A stretch of 20,925 bases of DNA from Ruminococcaceae bacterium UBA2806 (GTDB lineage: Bacteria; Bacillota; Clostridia; Oscillospirales; Acutalibacteraceae), in the NCBI GenBank assembly GCA_002351795.1, contig DEHG01000095.1:1-20925 (forward strand), in the 5' to 3' direction. The position numbers were made by a program, and so were the translations under genes. The notes beneath the pieces are model-generated. The model was not told the DNA's origin. It worked only from the letters and a program-made list of their open reading frames with translations, and searched no databases. Shown in pieces: positions 1-7,000 of this stretch (the first letter of the stretch is position 1; each line of letters opens with the position of its first letter).

Positions 1-169
1 CACTTGTCAGGCTGCTGCAATCGGAAAAAGCATAATCTCCTATACTCGTCACGGTGTATCCGTCTATTTTTGAGGGTATGGTCACTTTTCCACCGCTGCC
101 CTTATATTTGGTTATAGTGGCGTTATTGTTTTCAATCTCGTACTCATAATCTACCGATGTATATGCCGC
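1..169 (-). pseudogene. 5'-truncated BspA-type LRR fragment, runs off left edge
   Basis: The minus-strand translation from 169 to 1 is open throughout. It reads like the start of a BspA/LRR_5 cell-surface protein: a beta-rich segment (DYEYEIENNNATITKYKG), then KVTIPSKIDGYTVTSIGDYAF and SDCSSLTS, the classic IP...VTSIGDYAFSDCSSL repeat. No signal peptide and no plausible start codon with a ribosome binding site precede it. The frame runs straight back into the TAA stop of the methionine aminopeptidase gene, so the two coding segments are in phase and separated only by that stop. The family is normally secreted, so this is either a decayed gene, a recombination junction or an assembly join. The downstream part lies outside the window. 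The repeat identity is clear; the status of the gene is uncertain. Confidence 0.6.
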
Positions 170-1045
170 TTACCACGCAAGGACCTCGTGTCCGTCCTCT
201 GTGACAAGCACCATTATCTCCCACTGTGCCGAGGGCTTTTTGTCTGCCGTGTAAATCGTCCAGCCGTCATCCTTGTCACAGTAGATCTTATCCGTACCCA
301 TATTTACCATTGGTTCAATAGTGAATATCATTCCCGGCACAAGAAGCATCTCCTCCCCCGCTTTCGATACATAGCTCACCCACGGGTCTTCGTGAAATTC
401 AAGCCCCACACCATGACCGCCTATCTCACGCACAATGGTATAGCCGTTTTTCATCGCATGCTCATGTACTGCCTGACCCATATCGCCTAAAAATGTCCAG
501 GGCTTTACCTTTTCAAGACCGATCTCAACACATTCCTTTGTCACCTCGACAAGCCTGCGCTTCTCCTCGCTGACCTCGCCTATGCAGAACATCCTCGACG
601 AATCCGAAAAATATCCGTTGTATATCGTGCTGACGTCAACATTTATGATATCTCCATCCTTTAATACAACATTATCTGAGGGTATGCCGTGGCATACAAT
701 CTCATTTATTGATGTGCAAACGCTTTTCGGATAGCCCTCATAATTCAGCGGCGCAGGAATACCTCCCAGCTCCGCTGTCTTTTCGGCAACAAGATCATCT
801 ATCTGCTGAGTTGTCATGCCTGCCCTGATATTCTCTGCAACATAGTCAAGCACCGCAACATTGATCTTACAGCTTTCCTTTATCTTTTCTATCTGCTCAG
901 GCGTTTTGATAATGCTGTGATCGGGAACTTCATGACCCTTGCTTTTTATATATGCTATCTTATCATCAAATTCCTCATGGCACTTTTTGTACTTCTTCCC
1001 GCTTCCGCACCAGCACGGATCATTTCTTCCTATCTTATTACTCAT
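170..1045 (-). CDS. map: Methionine aminopeptidase type I with N-terminal SEC-C zinc motif
   Basis: Removes the initiator methionine from nascent proteins in the cytoplasm. The 291-aa product starts with a SEC-C zinc motif (C11, C13, C22, H23) like the one at the end of SecA. The pita-bread peptidase domain follows, with the expected metal ligands D137 (NVDVS), D148 (FSDSS), H211 (GGHGVG), E244 (TIEPM) and E276 (AQWE), plus the substrate histidines H119 and H218. The ATG at 1045 follows GGAAGGAAAG about 10 bases upstream. A TTTACA/TATAAT promoter at 1088-1116 drives it. The usual partners (secY, adk, infA) are absent, which suggests this is a second, stand-alone MetAP rather than the one in the ribosomal protein cluster. 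The SEC-C-bearing form is common in clostridia. Its stop codon abuts an in-frame LRR fragment. Confidence 0.95.
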   Translation of the reverse strand: MSNKIGRNDPCWCGSGKKYKKCHEEFDDKIAYIKSKGHEVPDHSIIKTPEQIEKIKESCKINVAVLDYVAENIRAGMTTQQIDDLVAEKTAELGGIPAPLNYEGYPKSVCTSINEIVCHGIPSDNVVLKDGDIINVDVSTIYNGYFSDSSRMFCIGEVSEEKRRLVEVTKECVEIGLEKVKPWTFLGDMGQAVHEHAMKNGYTIVREIGGHGVGLEFHEDPWVSYVSKAGEEMLLVPGMIFTIEPMVNMGTDKIYCDKDDGWTIYTADKKPSAQWEIMVLVTEDGHEVLAW

Positions 1046-1087
1046 TCCAGATCTTTCCTTCCTTAATAAAGCAGTTTTATGCTTCTA

Positions 1088-1116
1088 ATTATACACTATT
1101 ACTTTTTAATTGTAAA
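1088..1116 (-). promoter_or_regulatory. Sigma-A promoter of map
   Basis: On the minus strand TTTACA (1111-1116) and a perfect TATAAT (1088-1093) are separated by 17 bases, about 45 bases upstream of the map start codon. It lies back to back with the promoter for the LRR lipoprotein. Confidence 0.75.
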
Positions 1117-1126
1117 TACTATCGGG

Positions 1127-1155
1127 TTGACGTGAGGAAAGAAATGTGTTAATAT
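1127..1155 (+). promoter_or_regulatory. Probable promoter of the LRR lipoprotein
   Basis: TTGACG (1127-1132), a 17-base spacer and TAATAT (1150-1155) lie about 30 bases upstream of the start codon. The -35 is strong and the -10 imperfect. The two divergent -35 boxes are only 10 bases apart. Confidence 0.55.
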
Positions 1156-1185
1156 AAAAAAAACCATAATCCGGGAGATATTCAT

Positions 1186-2247
1186 ATGAAAAAAAATATT
1201 TTCAAAACCTTGGTAATTATGCTTGCGGCTGTATATGTATCAGGCAGCATGACAGCTTGTTCACTTCTCAATAGCGATAAAGGCAAAACAACTCAGAACT
1301 CAGGCAGCAATATCACTGTTGAGGATATCGAAAATGATAATAAATGCGGCGATGACGCTACATTTACCCTTGACAGCAGCGGTCTGCTTACAATAAGCGG
1401 TACTGGAAGTATTTACGGTGCTGATGAAAAGCTTGTCGGCTGGGCATTCAATAAAGCCGATATAAAGAAAATCGTTATCGAAAGCGGTATTACTAAAATA
1501 GGCGACGGCGCTTTCAATGACTGTAGTGTTGAAAAGGTCACCATTCCCGAGGGCGTAACTTCAATATCAGACTATGCCTTTGCGGACTGCACTTCTCTTA
1601 AAGAAATAAGTCTGCCGTCAACGCTTAAAAATATCGGCGTACAGTGCTTCGACAACTGCACAAGCCTTGAAAGCATTACTATCCCCGATGAGATAGAACG
1701 TATAGCAAAGGGCTGCTTCAAATGCTGCGAAAGCCTTAAAAGCATACACCTTGGCAAAAGTGTTAAAAGCATAGGCCCGTCCGCTTTTGAATCCTGCTCC
1801 TCGCTTTCAGAGATCAATGTTCCCGAAAAGCTTGAAAAGGTCGAGGAAAGCGCCTTCTATTACTGCACGGGAATAAAAGAATTCAAGCTGCCCGAAACAA
1901 TGTTTGAACTCGGTGAAATGGCATTCAACAGCTGCAAGGGTCTTGAAAAGATCAATATACCGCCTCATGTAACAAATATCGGCATATCAACATTTATCGG
2001 CTGCACAAGTCTCAAAGAAATAAAGATCGAGGGCAATCTTTCTTCTATCGCAACGGACGCATTCAGCAGCTGTACAAGCGTCAGGGAAATAGTTATCCCC
2101 GACACCGTAAGAAATATCGGAAGCGGCGCCTTCGGAAAATGGACCAAGGATCAGACTATAAAGATAATAGCGCTCAAATCAGCTCCCGATACCTGGGATA
2201 AGGAATGGAACAGCCACTGCGACGCTAAAATCGTCTGGAACGCATGA
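1186..2247 (+). CDS. BspA-type leucine-rich repeat lipoprotein
   Basis: A 353-aa surface lipoprotein. The N-terminus is a lipoprotein signal: MKKN, a hydrophobic stretch, then MTAC with C25 as the lipidated cysteine. A polar linker of about 25 residues and a short beta-rich segment (TFTLDSSGLLTISGTG) follow. Residues from about 90 to 335 form ten LRR_5/BspA units of about 23 residues (pattern L..I.IP..V..IG..AF..C.S). Such repeats mediate surface protein interactions and adhesion in oral and gut bacteria; the ligand is not predictable. The start ATG has GGGAGA about 8 bases upstream. It is transcribed divergently from map. No terminator follows: the lysine riboswitch promoter begins 17 bases after the stop. 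The unit fold is certain; function is generic. Confidence 0.9.
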   Translation: MKKNIFKTLVIMLAAVYVSGSMTACSLLNSDKGKTTQNSGSNITVEDIENDNKCGDDATFTLDSSGLLTISGTGSIYGADEKLVGWAFNKADIKKIVIESGITKIGDGAFNDCSVEKVTIPEGVTSISDYAFADCTSLKEISLPSTLKNIGVQCFDNCTSLESITIPDEIERIAKGCFKCCESLKSIHLGKSVKSIGPSAFESCSSLSEINVPEKLEKVEESAFYYCTGIKEFKLPETMFELGEMAFNSCKGLEKINIPPHVTNIGISTFIGCTSLKEIKIEGNLSSIATDAFSSCTSVREIVIPDTVRNIGSGAFGKWTKDQTIKIIALKSAPDTWDKEWNSHCDAKIVWNA

Positions 2248-2264
2248 TTTATTTTGTAAAAAAG

Positions 2265-2293
2265 TTGACAACAAGAGCGGATAATGGTATAGT
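2265..2293 (+). promoter_or_regulatory. Sigma-A promoter of the lysine operon
   Basis: Perfect TTGACA (2265-2270), 17-base spacer, TATAGT (2288-2293). It lies about 30 bases upstream of the lysine riboswitch aptamer. Confidence 0.85.
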
Positions 2294-2325
2294 ATATAGT
2301 AAGGTCATAAGACCTTGATGATCGT

Positions 2326-2495
2326 AACTGATAGAGGTGCGGTATTGCGTGTAACAGAGAGGAAGCTGCCAAAGTTTATGATACTCTGTGAATAGCCTTG
2401 CCGCCGAAAAGCAGACAGCGGCAAGGTCTGCTTTGGTTGCCGGCCGGAGCGGTCTGTGACTGTCATCATATTCTGTGATGGAGAGCTATCCGGTT
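2326..2495 (+). promoter_or_regulatory. Lysine riboswitch (L box) aptamer
   Basis: The leader carries the conserved L-box blocks in order: GATAGAGGTGCG at the 5' side, the GCCGAA block (around 2412), GGTTGCCGGCCGG, GACTGTCATCATATTCTG, and GGAGAGCTATCC at the 3' side. The closing helix P1 can form between AACTGATAG (2326-2334) and CTATC-C-GGTT (2486-2495). The position directly upstream of asd-dapA-dapB is the expected context. The aptamer binds free lysine and favours the downstream terminator, lowering expression of the lysine branch. Boundaries are approximate because the five-helix junction was paired by eye. Confidence 0.93.
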
Positions 2496-2545
2496 ATTCC
2501 GCAGCAATGCGGATATTGCCCGCTTTTTGTTTTTCAGAATATGGT

Positions 2546-2573
2546 GGATCGGTTTTTGCCGGTCCGCTTTTTT
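2546..2573 (+). terminator. Intrinsic terminator of the lysine riboswitch
   Basis: Stem GGATCGG (2546-2552) with CCGGTCC (2559-2565), one G-U pair, 6-base loop, followed by GC and six T. It lies between the aptamer and asd, as expected for transcriptional control. It may also stop readthrough from the LRR gene upstream. Confidence 0.8.
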
Positions 2574-2607
2574 ACGATTTATTGCAGTATAAAAAGGAGA
2601 GAATAAA

Positions 2608-3687
2608 ATGGAAAAAAAGTATAATGTAGGTATCATCGGCGCAACGGGTATGGTAGGTCAGCGTTTTGCTACGCTGCTTGAAAATCACCCCTGGTTCAAT
2701 GTAACTGTTTTAGCTGCAAGCGCAAGAAGCGCAGGCAAGACCTATAAAGAGGCTGCCGGAAACCGCTGGGCTATGACTGTCCCGATGCCAAAGGCTATGG
2801 AGGATATGGTCATCGTTGACGCTGCCGATATCGAAGCTGTCGCTTCAAAGGTAGATTTCGTTTTCTGTGCAGTTGATATGAAAAAAGAGGATATCCGTGC
2901 CCTTGAAGAAGCCTATGCAAAGGCTGAATGTCCCGTTGTTTCAAACAACAGCGCACACCGCTTCACACCTGATGTACCTATGGTAATCCCTGAGATCAAC
3001 GACGATCATCTTGCAATTATCGAAGCTCAGAGAAAAAGACTCGGCACAAAGAAGGGCTTCGTTGCCGTTAAATCCAACTGCTCTCTCCAGAGCTATGTAC
3101 CCGCAGTTCATCCCCTGATGAAATACGGAGTCAAGAAGGTTCTCGCCTGCACATATCAGGCAATTTCCGGCGCAGGAAAGACCTTTGAAAGATGGCCTGA
3201 AATGATAGATAACGTTATCCCCTATATCGGCGGAGAAGAGGAAAAGAGTGAACAGGAGCCGCTCAAGATCTGGGGTAAGATCGAAAACGGCGAGATCGTA
3301 AAGGCATCTGAGCCTTCCATTACTGCACAGTGCATCCGTGTTCCCGTATCTGACGGTCATACGGCAGCTGTTTTCGTAGAGCTTGAAAACAACCCCGGCA
3401 TCGAGCAGATAATCAGCGATTGGGAAAGCTACAGCGGCAAGCCCCAGGAGCTTGATCTCCCGAGCGCACCGAAGCAGTTCCTCCACTATTTCAGAGAAGC
3501 TGACAGACCGCAGATCAAGTCCGAGAGAAATCTTGAGGGCGGCATGGCTGTTTCTGTAGGCAGACTCAGAGAGGATACACAGTATACAATTAAGTTCGTT
3601 TGTATGTCACATAATACCCTCAGGGGCGCAGCAGGCGGCGCAGTTCTTCTTGCAGAGCTTCTTTGCGCTGAAGGATATATGGACTGA
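2608..3687 (+). CDS. asd: Aspartate-semialdehyde dehydrogenase, archaeal/fungal-type
   Basis: Reduces aspartyl phosphate to aspartate 4-semialdehyde with NADPH, the branch-point step for lysine/diaminopimelate, threonine and methionine. The 359-aa protein has the N-terminal dinucleotide-binding motif GATGMVGQRF (about 11-20). The catalytic cysteine is C158 in KSNCS. The acid/base histidine is H251 in RVPVSDGHTA. The RVPVxxGHT wording, the SNC context and the length fit the archaeal/fungal-type branch better than the classical enterobacterial one. The start has AAGGAGAG about 8 bases upstream. It is the first gene behind the lysine riboswitch and lies 21 bases before dapA, so it is co-transcribed. 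The family call is secure; the subtype rests on motif wording only. Confidence 0.95.
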   Translation: MEKKYNVGIIGATGMVGQRFATLLENHPWFNVTVLAASARSAGKTYKEAAGNRWAMTVPMPKAMEDMVIVDAADIEAVASKVDFVFCAVDMKKEDIRALEEAYAKAECPVVSNNSAHRFTPDVPMVIPEINDDHLAIIEAQRKRLGTKKGFVAVKSNCSLQSYVPAVHPLMKYGVKKVLACTYQAISGAGKTFERWPEMIDNVIPYIGGEEEKSEQEPLKIWGKIENGEIVKASEPSITAQCIRVPVSDGHTAAVFVELENNPGIEQIISDWESYSGKPQELDLPSAPKQFLHYFREADRPQIKSERNLEGGMAVSVGRLREDTQYTIKFVCMSHNTLRGAAGGAVLLAELLCAEGYMD

Positions 3688-3708
3688 TGATTCACAAGGA
3701 GGATATTT

Positions 3709-4596
3709 ATGGCTGACCATATTTTTACAGGTTCAGGCGTTGCTATCGTCACACCTATGAACAGTGACGGCAGCGTTAATTATGATGAATACGGAAAGAT
3801 CATTGACTTCCAGATCGAAAACGGCACAGACGCTATTATTGCCTGCGGCACTACCGGCGAATCCGCTGTAATGGACGCAAAGGAGCACTGCGAAGTCATT
3901 GAATATACTGTCAAAAGAGTAAATAAAAGAATTCCTGTAATTGCAGGAACCGGCAGCAATGATACAGCCTTTGCAGCAACTCTTTCAAAGGAAGCTCAGG
4001 AGCTGGGCGCTGACGCTCTGCTTTCCGTTACTCCTTATTATAATAAGACTTCACAAAGCGGTCTTATCAGACATTACAATTATATAGCAGACAGGGTAGA
4101 TATTCCGATAATCCTTTACAATGTACCCTCAAGAACAGGCTGCAATATAAAGCCCGAAACCTATGCCGAGCTTTGCAAGCACCCGAATATAAAGGCAACA
4201 AAAGAAGCCAACGGTGATACCTCCGCACTTGTACGCACAATGGCGCTCTGCGGCGATAACCTTGATGTTTACAGCGGTGAGGACAGTCAGGCATTTACGA
4301 TCGCAGCAATGGGCGGTCTCGGAGTTATTTCCGTATTTGCAAATATCTGTCCGAGAGAATGTCATGACATGATGCAGAAGGCTCTTGACGGAGATTTCAA
4401 GGGAAGCTTTGAGATGCAGAAAAAGTATATTGCGCTTATGGACGCTCTTTTCTCTGACGTAAACCCCATCCCCGTAAAGGCTGCCATGAACCTTCTGGGC
4501 TGGAACTGCGGAGAATGCAGACTTCCGCTTGCGCCGATGAGTGACGCAGGTCTTGAAGCTCTTAAAAAGTGTATGCAGTCCTACGGACTTATCTGA
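3709..4596 (+). CDS. dapA: 4-hydroxy-tetrahydrodipicolinate synthase
   Basis: Condenses pyruvate with aspartate semialdehyde, the first committed step to lysine and diaminopimelate. The 295-aa (beta/alpha)8 barrel carries the GTTGE motif (about 47-51), Y137 in YNVPSRTG, and the Schiff-base lysine K165 in KATKEANGD. Length and motif spacing match the family. AAGGAGG sits 8 bases upstream of the ATG. It is the second gene of the riboswitch-controlled operon. A non-terminator hairpin follows before dapB. Confidence 0.97.
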   Translation: MADHIFTGSGVAIVTPMNSDGSVNYDEYGKIIDFQIENGTDAIIACGTTGESAVMDAKEHCEVIEYTVKRVNKRIPVIAGTGSNDTAFAATLSKEAQELGADALLSVTPYYNKTSQSGLIRHYNYIADRVDIPIILYNVPSRTGCNIKPETYAELCKHPNIKATKEANGDTSALVRTMALCGDNLDVYSGEDSQAFTIAAMGGLGVISVFANICPRECHDMMQKALDGDFKGSFEMQKKYIALMDALFSDVNPIPVKAAMNLLGWNCGECRLPLAPMSDAGLEALKKCMQSYGLI

Positions 4597-4608
4597 CAAC
4601 AATAAAAC

Positions 4609-4638
4609 GGTGCAGTCTGCATTTTTGCAAGCTGCACC
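4609..4638 (+). other. Intercistronic hairpin between dapA and dapB
   Basis: GGTGCAG (4609-4615) pairs with CTGCACC (4632-4638), with a further TGC/GCA inner pairing. No T-run follows, so it is not a terminator. It may stabilise or process the mRNA or tune dapB translation. Confidence 0.5.
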
Positions 4639-4673
4639 ATATTAATACATTCTGAAAAATGGAGACGTTGAAA

Positions 4674-5426
4674 ATGACAAATATAATTTTATCAGGCTGT
4701 TCGGGAAAAATGGGCGCAAGCATAATCGCCTGTGCGTCCTCAAGAACAGACTGCAAGATAAGCGCAGGAATTGATATCGTTGCGCCGCAGAATACAGATT
4801 TTGAATATGCTAAAAGCTTTGGCGAGCTTAAAAACGGCGGTGACGTAATCATAGACTTTTCCAATCCTGCTGTTTTGGATGATATGCTTGCCTATGCCTG
4901 TGAAAAGAAGATCCCCTGCGTTATCTGCACAACGGGATATAACGAGGAGCAAAAGGCAAAAATAAAAGAGGCTTCAAAAACTATCCCTGTATTCTATTCG
5001 GGAAATATGTCTCTCGGAATAAACCTTATCATAAATCTTGCAAAGAAGGCTGCTTCAGTATTCGGTGAGGATTTTGATATTGAAATAGTCGAGCAGCACC
5101 ATAATCAGAAGCTTGATGCTCCGAGCGGAACAGCTCTTATGATCGCAGACGCAATTTCCGAGGTTCGTCCCGACAGCGAATATGTATATGACCGCCATGC
5201 TTACCGCAAAAAGCGTGAAAAAAAGGAGATCGGCATACATTCCATCCGTGGAGGAAACATTGTTGGAGAGCATGAGATAATCTTTGCCGGCACAGACGAG
5301 GTTCTCACAATAAGCCACAGCGCACGTTCAAAGGCTGTTTTTGCCGCAGGCGCACTCAATGCAGCGGTTTTCATCAGCGGAAAAGAACCCGGAATGTACG
5401 ATATGTCAGATCTTATCAGTGATTAA
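4674..5426 (+). CDS. dapB: 4-hydroxy-tetrahydrodipicolinate reductase
   Basis: Uses NAD(P)H to reduce the DapA product to tetrahydrodipicolinate. The 250-aa protein begins with the Rossmann motif GCSGKMG (about 8-14). It has CTTGY and YSGNMSLGIN in the middle, and the catalytic signature EQHHNQKLDAPSGTA, which holds the histidine pair and lysine of the active site. I chose the ATG at 4674: it has GGAG nine bases upstream and yields the usual short MTNIIL start. The in-frame ATG at 4659 has no ribosome binding site, and its own codons contain the GGAG. It is the third gene of the lysine operon. Confidence 0.95.
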   Translation: MTNIILSGCSGKMGASIIACASSRTDCKISAGIDIVAPQNTDFEYAKSFGELKNGGDVIIDFSNPAVLDDMLAYACEKKIPCVICTTGYNEEQKAKIKEASKTIPVFYSGNMSLGINLIINLAKKAASVFGEDFDIEIVEQHHNQKLDAPSGTALMIADAISEVRPDSEYVYDRHAYRKKREKKEIGIHSIRGGNIVGEHEIIFAGTDEVLTISHSARSKAVFAAGALNAAVFISGKEPGMYDMSDLISD

Positions 5427-5446
5427 TTTATTCTGAACAGTAATAA

Positions 5447-5473
5447 GGCAGTTTTTTCAATAATCTTACTGCC
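5447..5473 (+). other. Intercistronic hairpin between dapB and the ACT gene
   Basis: GGCAGT (5447-5452) pairs with ACTGCC (5468-5473). The T-run is inside the loop rather than after the stem, so it is not a standard terminator. It resembles in position the hairpin between dapA and dapB. Confidence 0.4.
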
Positions 5474-5501
5474 GATGAACACTAAAAAAGGAGATGTATT
5501 T

Positions 5502-5951
5502 ATGAATTCAACAGTTACGACCTATGAAAACATTACTCTTATAACGCTGCACAATGTACCTGCCGATATCGGATATATCGCAGATGTTTTCACAAAGATC
5601 GCAGCAATGGATATTGATGTTGACATGATCTCCATTGCACCGTCACAAAGCACAACAACAAGCGTTTCATTTACAATTAATGACGATGATCTTATAAAGA
5701 CAATAAGCTTTACCTCAGGACTTGAGGACGGCAGCGTTAAATCTGTCGTAAGCTCCGCAAACTGCAAGATAAGCGTTGACGATGACGGAATGGTGGGCTG
5801 TCCCGGAGTTGCCGCAAAGGTATTCTCCGCTGTCGCAGGCTCCCAGACAGAGATAAGACTTGTTACAACAAGCGAGACTCAGATATCAATTCTCGTTACA
5901 AGAGAAGATTTTGATGCAGCCTATGCCGCAGTAAAGGAAGCCTGCAAATAA
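5502..5951 (+). CDS. Stand-alone ACT-domain protein, aspartokinase regulatory type
   Basis: A 149-aa protein that looks like the regulatory C-terminal part of aspartokinase without the kinase. It has two ACT modules: residues about 9-75 (ITLITLHNVPADIGYIADVF, then SVSFTI) and about 85-149 (PGVAAKVFSAVA, then VTTSETQISILVTREDF). The TTSE.QIS.LV wording is typical of the lysine/threonine-binding ACT pair of LysC. The start at 5502 has AAGGAGATG eight bases upstream; the in-frame ATG at 5475 lacks one. It is the last gene of the lysine riboswitch operon. By analogy with the B. subtilis LysC beta subunit, it may pair with a kinase or act as an amino-acid sensor. That role is inference; the two-ACT architecture is clear. 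Confidence 0.85.
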   Translation: MNSTVTTYENITLITLHNVPADIGYIADVFTKIAAMDIDVDMISIAPSQSTTTSVSFTINDDDLIKTISFTSGLEDGSVKSVVSSANCKISVDDDGMVGCPGVAAKVFSAVAGSQTEIRLVTTSETQISILVTREDFDAAYAAVKEACK

Positions 5952-5962
5952 AAAAATTTCTC

Positions 5963-5991
5963 TTGACAAATGCTTGAATACATGGTATAGT
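5963..5991 (+). promoter_or_regulatory. Sigma-A promoter of infC-rpmI-rplT
   Basis: TTGACA (5963-5968), 17-base spacer, TATAGT (5986-5991), starting 11 bases after the ACT gene stop. It has the same boxes and spacing as the lysine operon promoter. Confidence 0.88.
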
Positions 5992-5999
5992 AGTAAGGT

Positions 6000-6131
6000 A
6001 AAAACAAAGTAAAGCTTTACGGCTTTCACCTGTAGGGTAACGTCTGCTGCGGGTCAATATCTTTTATGTACCTTCGGGTGATAACTGGATCTTGATGCAC
6101 GGGCGTTTTTATGTCCGTGCTTTATTTTGTT
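6000..6131 (+). promoter_or_regulatory. L20-type leader (attenuator) of infC-rpmI-rplT
   Basis: The untranslated leader folds strongly. A 12-base palindrome GTAAAGCTTTAC sits at 6009-6020. CACC (6027-6030) and AGGGTA (6034-6039) can form a long-range helix with GGTG (6077-6080) and TACCTT (6069-6074). An intrinsic terminator ends the leader. Firmicutes infC-rpmI-rplT operons are known to be controlled by L20 binding to such a leader, which prompts premature termination. Position and architecture match; covariation was not tested. Confidence 0.75.
6097..6131 (+). terminator. Leader terminator upstream of infC
   Basis: GCACGGGC (6097-6104) pairs with GTCCGTGC (6113-6120), one G-U, followed by TTTATTTTGTT. 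It is the off-state of the L20 leader, and also the first terminator reached after the lysine operon, which has none of its own. Confidence 0.8.
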
Positions 6132-6189
6132 ATTGATGAAATGCTGTCAGGATACAGCTTTCAATAGAATTGTTTTGGAGGTGCTTAAC

Positions 6190-6723
6190 ATTAGCAAGCA
6201 GGTAATTCAGATAAACGAGGAAATTCGTGATAAGGAAGTACGAGTAATCGGCTCGGACGGAGCCCAGCTCGGAATTATGTCTTCTTCCAAAGCTCTCAGT
6301 CTGGCTGAACAGGCAGGCGTTGATCTCGTCAAGATCGCTCCCCAGGCTCAGCCGCCCGTATGTAAGATAATGGACTACGGAAAATATCGCTTTGAGCAGT
6401 CAAAAAGAGAAAAGGAAGCAAGAAAGAATCAGAAAGTCGTGGACATAAAGGAAGTCCGTCTTTCACTTAATATTGATACGCATGATTTCAATACAAAGCT
6501 TAACCAATCACAGAAATTTATCAAAAGCGGTGACAAGGTAAAGGTATCCATCCGTTTCAGAGGAAGAGAAATGGGTCATCCGGAGCTTGGTATAGAAGTG
6601 ATGAAAAGATTCGCAGATGCTTGTCAGGAGTTTGCAGTGGTCGAGAAGCCTGCTAAACTGGAAGGACGCAATATGCTGATGTTCCTGGCGCCAAGACCGA
6701 ACAGTCCCAAGGGAAACAAATAA
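6190..6723 (+). CDS. infC: Translation initiation factor IF-3 (AUU start)
   Basis: IF-3 binds the 30S subunit, prevents premature 50S joining and checks the start codon. The 177-aa product has the N-domain (QINEEIRDKEVRVIGSDG), the lysine-rich linker and the C-domain (KSGDKVKVSIRFRGREMGHPELG). I place the start at ATT 6190. It has a perfect GGAGGT seven bases upstream and gives the standard N-terminus (ISKQVIQINEEIR). The in-frame ATGs at 6127 and 6136 have no ribosome binding site, and the first overlaps the leader terminator tail. An AUU start is the known basis of IF-3 autoregulation, because IF-3 discriminates against it. First gene of the operon with L35 and L20. Confidence 0.95.
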   Translation: MSKQVIQINEEIRDKEVRVIGSDGAQLGIMSSSKALSLAEQAGVDLVKIAPQAQPPVCKIMDYGKYRFEQSKREKEARKNQKVVDIKEVRLSLNIDTHDFNTKLNQSQKFIKSGDKVKVSIRFRGREMGHPELGIEVMKRFADACQEFAVVEKPAKLEGRNMLMFLAPRPNSPKGNK

Positions 6724-6745
6724 AAACATCAAGGAGGTTCTTAAT

Positions 6746-6943
6746 ATGCCTAAGATTAAGACACACAGCGGAGCTAAAAAGCGTTTTAAGCTCTCAAAAA
6801 ATGGAAAGGTTATCCGTGCACACGCTAATAAGTCTCATATCCTCAATAAAAAGACAAGAAAGCGTAAGAGAGGTCTCAGACAGACAGTTGCTGCTGATAA
6901 GACAAATGTAGCAGCTATCAAGCAGCTTATTCCCTATAAATAA
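6746..6943 (+). CDS. rpmI: Large subunit ribosomal protein bL35
   Basis: A 65-aa very basic protein with the bL35 signature MPKIKTHSGAKKRFK and HILNKKTRKRKRGLRQ, full length for the family. AAGGAGG lies upstream. It sits 22 bases after infC and before rplT, the universal order. Confidence 0.97.
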   Translation: MPKIKTHSGAKKRFKLSKNGKVIRAHANKSHILNKKTRKRKRGLRQTVAADKTNVAAIKQLIPYK

Positions 6944-7000
6944 GAATTAAGCACAGGTCTTGAAGTACAGTATTGAAAGTTAATTACGGAGGTATAGAAT

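Noticed and set aside
188..490. 100-codon plus-strand frame opposite map
   Set aside because: Antisense to conserved catalytic codons of map, no start signal.
170..1045. SecA-related protein because of the SEC-C motif
   Set aside because: The motif is only a zinc-binding tag; the rest is a full methionine aminopeptidase with all five metal ligands.
2941..3486. 181-codon minus-strand reading frame opposite asd
   Set aside because: Complete shadow of a well-conserved gene; no ribosome binding site and no recognisable protein.
4609..4638. Terminator between dapA and dapB
   Set aside because: No T-run follows the stem, and dapB has no promoter of its own that I can see.
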